Assembly: GCF_040253615.1 (NCBI RefSeq)
Contig: NZ_JBEJGY010000004.1
Coordinates: 7,192,001-7,256,000, forward strand
Direction: 5' to 3'
DNA length: 64,000 bases
From: Streptomyces sp. Edi4
Lineage (GTDB): Bacteria > Actinomycetota > Actinomycetes > Streptomycetales > Streptomycetaceae
Each line of letters begins with the position of its first letter. Positions within the stretch are counted from its first letter, which is position 1. Below the pieces are notes generated by a model, which was not told where the DNA came from, did not search any database, and saw only the letters and a program-made list of their open reading frames with translations. The position numbers were made by a program, and so were the translations under genes. Shown here in pieces: positions 60,467-64,000 of the stretch.

Positions 60467-61024
60467 ATGAGAGCAAGAATCGCCATCACCGCGGCAACGG
60501 CCGCCCTGGCCGTGAGTTCCGTAGCCACGATCACCGCGGCCGCCGCCACCGCCTCCGCCGCGGAGCACACCAGCACCGTCGCCACCGTGCCGACCTCCAC
60601 CGGGCAGCCCATCGAGCCCACCTCCACCCCGCCGCCCCATTCCACCGCCACTCCAAAGCCCAGCATGACGACGACCCCGCCCGCCCCGGGCAAGCCGGTG
60701 AAGCCGCCGAAGGGCACCTTCACCGGGATGGCGAGCTGGTTCACCTCGAACGGCGTCGTGGGGGCGTGCGGGGAGCGCATCGGGGACAACGACATGTCCG
60801 TCGCCCTCGACTACAGGATGTACGAATCCGGGGGAGCCGGACGCAGTGCCTTCTGCGGAATGAAGGTCGTCGTCACGTACAAGGGGAAGTCAGTGACCTT
60901 GCGGGTCGTCGACGCGTCTCCCACCACGCCGAAGAACGGCCTCGACCTGACGCCGGGCGCGTTCTCGGCGCTCGCCTCCCGGGACGACGGCGACATCAAG
61001 GTCACCTGGCACTTCGCGAAGTAG
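60467..61024 (+). CDS. Secreted double-psi beta-barrel protein (papain-inhibitor/expansin-like)
   Basis: 185 residues. Signal peptide MRARIAITAATAALAVSSVA with a cleavage near ASA/A. A Pro/Thr-rich linker is followed by the barrel domain: TFTGMASWFTSNGVVGACGE, DMSVALDYRMYESGGAG, FCGMKVVVTYKGKSVTLRVV and DASPTTPKNGLDLTPGAFSA, matching the Streptomyces papain inhibitor (SPI) and RlpA-like fold with one cysteine pair. It probably inhibits cysteine proteases or binds transglutaminase glutamine-donor sites outside the cell. The exact role is inferred. Confidence 0.75.
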   Translation: MRARIAITAATAALAVSSVATITAAAATASAAEHTSTVATVPTSTGQPIEPTSTPPPHSTATPKPSMTTTPPAPGKPVKPPKGTFTGMASWFTSNGVVGACGERIGDNDMSVALDYRMYESGGAGRSAFCGMKVVVTYKGKSVTLRVVDASPTTPKNGLDLTPGAFSALASRDDGDIKVTWHFAK

Positions 61025-61091
61025 GGACGGTCGGCCCGGGGCCCGCCGGGACCGGCGGCTCCCGAGTCCGGGGGCCGGGTTCGGGCGGGGG

Positions 61092-61140
61092 GTGACGAAT
61101 GGCGAGTGGGCCCGGCTTGAGCCTCTGCTGCCGCGAGGGC
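61092..61140 (+). pseudogene. Short transposase N-terminal relic
   Basis: GEWARLEPLLPRG matches the typical start of an IS5-family transposase (DxEWxxLEPLLP). Only about 16 residues remain. The surrounding region 61025-61327 shows no other gene. Confidence 0.4.
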
Positions 61141-61327
61141 ACCTGGTGTCGGCGTACACGCCGGGTGCTCAGTCGCGTGCGGCTGAACGTGCTCAGCCGC
61201 GTACGGCTGAACCTGCTCCGGCAGTCGGGCGTGTCGTGGCTGAGGCGAAGAGGGCCGATGCTTGACGCTTTGGTCGTGCGGTCGCCTGACCCGCTGATCC
61301 GCTGACCGGCAATAGGAGTTGAGACGC

Positions 61328-62317
61328 ATGCTCGTGCTGAGTCGTTCGCAGGTCGAGGACCTGCTCGACATGGACTCGCTGATCGATTCCCTGGCCCCGG
61401 CGATGGCAGACCTCAGTGCGGGCCGTGCCTCGGTGCCGGACCGCGTCGCCGCCCTGGTGCCCGAACGTGATGGATTTCTGGCGGCCATGCCGGGTTTCCT
61501 GGCATCGGCCGGGACGCTCATGACCAAGCTGGTGTCACTCTTTCCTCACAACGACGGGATTCGGCTGCCGACCCATCAGGCGCTGATCGTGGCGTTCGAT
61601 CCGGACACGGGCGAGCCCGCTGCCCTGCTGGACGGCACGGCCATCACCGCGGCGCGGACCGGCGCCTGTTCCGCGTTGTCGGCACGGCTGCTGGCCCGCG
61701 AGGACGCGTCGGTACTGGCCGTGCTGGGCACTGGCGTACAGGCCCGGTCCCACGCTCGCGCGATCTGCCGGGTCCGCCCGATCCGGCAGATCCGTGTGGC
61801 CGGCCGGGACCCGGCGAGAGCCGCCGCCCTGGCCGAAGAGCTCGCCTCCGTCATCGAGGCCGACGTCCAAGCCGCCGGAAGCTACGCGGAGGCGCTGGAC
61901 GGCGCGGACATCGCCGCGGCGACGACACACGCCATCGAACCCGTCATCCGGCGCCCATGGCTGACACCCGGGGTGCACATCACGTCGGTGGGTTACAACC
62001 CGGCCGGCCGCGAGATCGACGACGCCACGGTCGCCGAGGCGCTGGTGTGTGTCGAATCGCGCCAGGCCGTGCTCGCCCCACCACCTGCGGGCAGCAACGA
62101 CTTGCTCATGCCGATCCGCGACGGCCTCATCACAGCCGACCACGTGCATGCGGAACTGGGTGAACTCATCGCCGGCAGCAAGCCGGGACGCACCGCACCG
62201 GATCAGATCACCCTCTTCAAATCGGTCGGGGTGGCCGTACAGGACGCCGCAGCCACGGCTCTGGTCGTCGCGGCCGCCCGCCGGCAATCGATCGGCGAGG
62301 AGATCAGTCTGCGGTGA
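61328..62317 (+). CDS. Ornithine cyclodeaminase/mu-crystallin family protein
   Basis: 329 residues from ATG 61328 with AGGAG about 9 nt upstream (an in-frame TTG lies at 61319). MTKLVSLFPHN, PTHQALIVAFDPDTGEPAAL and DGTAITAARTGACSALSA are the family's substrate region; VLAVLGTGVQARSHARAI is the NAD(P) Rossmann motif and HITSVGYNPAGREID follows. Members act as ornithine cyclodeaminases, or as alanine or ketimine reductases; the substrate here cannot be decided. It converges on a GlxA-type regulator gene. Confidence 0.87.
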   Translation: MLVLSRSQVEDLLDMDSLIDSLAPAMADLSAGRASVPDRVAALVPERDGFLAAMPGFLASAGTLMTKLVSLFPHNDGIRLPTHQALIVAFDPDTGEPAALLDGTAITAARTGACSALSARLLAREDASVLAVLGTGVQARSHARAICRVRPIRQIRVAGRDPARAAALAEELASVIEADVQAAGSYAEALDGADIAAATTHAIEPVIRRPWLTPGVHITSVGYNPAGREIDDATVAEALVCVESRQAVLAPPPAGSNDLLMPIRDGLITADHVHAELGELIAGSKPGRTAPDQITLFKSVGVAVQDAAATALVVAAARRQSIGEEISLR

Positions 62318-62379
62318 CGCCGCCACCAATAGCCAATAGGGGAAGGGTCCACCCCGCCCCGGTGGGCGCGAGCCGGATG

Positions 62380-63327
62380 TCAGCGAGGACGGCGGAAGGT
62401 GGTCCGGTAGGTCTGTGGCGTCGTGCCGGTGACGCGCTTGAACCGTTCGCGAAAGGCGGTCGCGGATCCAAAACCGGCCTGCACGGCGATGCGTTCGACG
62501 GAATGGTCGCTGTGCTCAAGCAGGTACTGGGCGTGTCGCACGCGTGCGCGGAGCAGCCATTGCAGCGGGGTCGTACCGGTCTGTTCGCGGAAGCGGCGGC
62601 TGAAGGTGCGGGTGCTCATGGCGCAGCGGGCAGCCATGGCCTCCAGAGTGAGTTCTTCGCCGAGGTGGTCCTGGATCCAGGCCAGTGTCGGTTCCAGAAG
62701 TGAGCCGCGAGGCAGCGGCGGCGGTTCCTGGACGATGTACTGGGCCTGGCCGCCCTCCCGTTCCAGGGGGGTGACGGCCAGTCGGGCCGCGTCCGCGGCG
62801 ACGGCCGAGCCCAGGTCGCGGCGGACCAGGTGCAAGCACAGATCCATACCGGCGGACGCCCCGGCGGAGGTGAGCAGTTGGCCGTTGTCCACATAGAGCA
62901 CGTCCGGGCGCACCTCGATGTCCGGGTACTGCTGGGCGAGTTGGCCGGCGGCTGTCCAATGGGTGGTGGCGGCAAGGCCGTCCAGCAGGCCGGTGGCAGC
63001 CAGAGTGAAGGCGCCGCCACAGATCGAGGCGATGCGCGCGCCGTCGGCTGCGGCGTCACACAGTGCCTGGAGCGCTTCGGCCGGGGGCGGCCCCGCGTGC
63101 TCCTCCCGGCCGGGCACGATGATCGTGTCGGCATCGGCGAGGCCGTCAAGACCCCAGGGCACACGGATGGTGAACGTCTCGGTCGGCACTTCGGGTCGGG
63201 TTCCACAGACGCGCACCCGGTAGGGGCGCCGCCCGTCCGGCAGGCGTACGCGTCCGAACACCTCGACCGGGATGGCCATGTCGAAGGCCACCGTCTGGTC
63301 CAGCGCGAGTATCGCCACGGTGTGCAT
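62380..63327 (-). CDS. GlxA-type AraC regulator with DJ-1/PfpI domain
   Basis: 315 residues. The N-terminal DJ-1/PfpI fold (1-170) has IIVPGREEHAGPPP and RIASICGGAFTLAATGLLDG with the nucleophile-elbow Cys. The C-terminal AraC HTH (about 215-312) has LEAMAARCAMSTRTFSRRF and RIAVQAGFGSATAFRERFKR. Such proteins regulate small-molecule metabolism. It is divergent from a second DJ-1-like gene across a 188-bp gap, so it probably controls that gene. Confidence 0.9.
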   Translation of the reverse strand: MHTVAILALDQTVAFDMAIPVEVFGRVRLPDGRRPYRVRVCGTRPEVPTETFTIRVPWGLDGLADADTIIVPGREEHAGPPPAEALQALCDAAADGARIASICGGAFTLAATGLLDGLAATTHWTAAGQLAQQYPDIEVRPDVLYVDNGQLLTSAGASAGMDLCLHLVRRDLGSAVAADAARLAVTPLEREGGQAQYIVQEPPPLPRGSLLEPTLAWIQDHLGEELTLEAMAARCAMSTRTFSRRFREQTGTTPLQWLLRARVRHAQYLLEHSDHSVERIAVQAGFGSATAFRERFKRVTGTTPQTYRTTFRRPR

Positions 63328-63515
63328 CCATGCAGGCTACGCCCACTTCTCGCCGTAACACATGGCGCAGGTGGGAGAGTTGGGCGTCGCGAAAGCACTG
63401 GTTGGTGAAGTGGCGAGAACCCGTTGGGGTGTGTCATTCGAGCCCATGGTCGGGGTCTGTCGCGCCGCCTAGCGTGAGCGCGGCAGACATGAACCGAGGG
63501 AAATGTGAGTCGCCG

Positions 63516-64000
63516 ATGCTGGCACAGTTCGTCCTCTTCGATGGATTCGACCCGTTGGATGTCATCGCTCCGTTCGAGATCTTCAGCGCCGCCCGGGCCT
63601 TCACCGATCAGGTGGCCGTCGAACTGGCCAGCGCGGAAGGAGCCAGGCAGGTGCCGAGCGGCATACCCGGTGTCGCGCTGACGGCCGCCGCTCTTCTGGC
63701 CCCGGAGCGCGCGGACTTGGTCGTTGTGCCGGGCGCGGCCGGGAGGCTCCCCGGTCAGGGCGCGGACGACGCTCCCGAGGAACAGATTCCCGCGATCCTC
63801 GGCCGCGCGCTGACCACGGAACTCCCGAGCTTGCTGGCCGATGCGCTGGCCGCGCCGGGCACCATAGTGGCCACGGTCTGCGGAGGGTCGCTGGTGCTGT
63901 CGATGGCCGGGCTCGTGCGTGGCCGCCACGCCACCACCCATCACCAGGGCCTGGACCTGCTGGGCGCGGGCGGTGCGCACCTCGCCCCGGGCCGGGTCGT
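63516..64000 (+). CDS. DJ-1/PfpI family protein, 3' end cut by window edge
   Basis: ATG 63516 opens MLAQFVLFDGFDPLDVIAPF and EIFSAARAF; the central ADLVVVPGAAGRLPG and TIVATVCGGSLVLSMAGLV carry the DJ-1 nucleophile elbow with Cys. It reads open to the window end (about 161 residues). Probably a glutamine-amidotransferase-like or isonitrile hydratase-like protein. Divergent from the GlxA-type regulator. Confidence 0.85.
   Translation, partial: MLAQFVLFDGFDPLDVIAPFEIFSAARAFTDQVAVELASAEGARQVPSGIPGVALTAAALLAPERADLVVVPGAAGRLPGQGADDAPEEQIPAILGRALTTELPSLLADALAAPGTIVATVCGGSLVLSMAGLVRGRHATTHHQGLDLLGAGGAHLAPGRV

Noticed and set aside
1..64000. CRISPR array or tRNA/rRNA genes.
   Set aside because: No series of direct repeats with unique spacers, and no cloverleaf or rRNA signature was recognised by eye on either strand.

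Overview
The window is high-GC actinobacterial DNA with the marks of a Streptomyces or close-relative chromosome: strong third-position GC, GTG and TTG starts, many secreted proteases and lipoproteins, MEDS/HATPase and STAS sigma-control genes, and IS5-type insertion sequences. No rRNA, tRNA or CRISPR array was seen.

1-17.5 kb looks like ordinary chromosome. A minus-strand exopolysaccharide-type cluster (1-6751) holds a sugar nucleotidyltransferase, a sugar-nucleotide dehydratase, a polytopic membrane protein, a PelF-like GT4 glycosyltransferase and a secreted deacetylase-like protein resembling fungal Agd3. It is followed by a secreted protein, thioredoxin divergent from a flavin disulfide oxidoreductase, an MFS exporter divergent from an ArsR-type regulator over a perfect palindrome, a GNAT enzyme behind a 21-bp phased repeat array, a membrane-anchored phosphodiester-glycosidase-like protein with a 15-bp repeat, an M4 protease, a TPR protein and a pirin.

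17.3-38.1 kb is a decayed integrated element. The last 175 bp of pirin are repeated at 37955-38129 with one mismatch, and 11-bp-phased TGCTGAC repeats sit inside both ends, as expected for tyrosine-integrase arm sites. An excisionase-like gene and two broken integrase N-termini lie at the right end. The cargo is rich in polymorphic toxins: a frameshifted alanine-rich toxin with an overlapping downstream immunity candidate, and an intact WXG100-Rhs-CdiI-like operon flanked by short, blockwise-conserved direct repeats. It also carries a TetR/SDR pair with a three-palindrome operator array, two small hypothetical genes, an HTH/TrmO-like fused relic, one IS5-type element in three copies (two in tandem), and a second, damaged IS5-type element.

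38.1-43.5 kb returns to chromosomal genes: a STAS/MEDS-ATPase pair, then an NRAMP-type transporter with a MgtE-N/CBS partner. This pair sits behind a clear M-box magnesium riboswitch and a short proline-rich leader ORF.

43.5-50.5 kb is a second accessory patch: transposase wreckage, an orphan toxin tip overlapping a partner gene, an ADP-ribosyltransferase-like toxin whose N-terminus resembles injection-system cargo, two secreted proteins, and immunity-type remnants (SUKH-like and WapI-like). 50.5-64 kb is mostly ordinary: ABM monooxygenase/ArsR with paired operators, an XRE regulator/aldo-keto reductase/hydrolase run, lipoproteins, a large secreted metalloprotease, a papain-inhibitor-like protein, an ornithine-cyclodeaminase family enzyme and two DJ-1-superfamily genes.

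Functional calls rest on motif recognition by eye. Family names for toxins and immunity proteins are the least certain.
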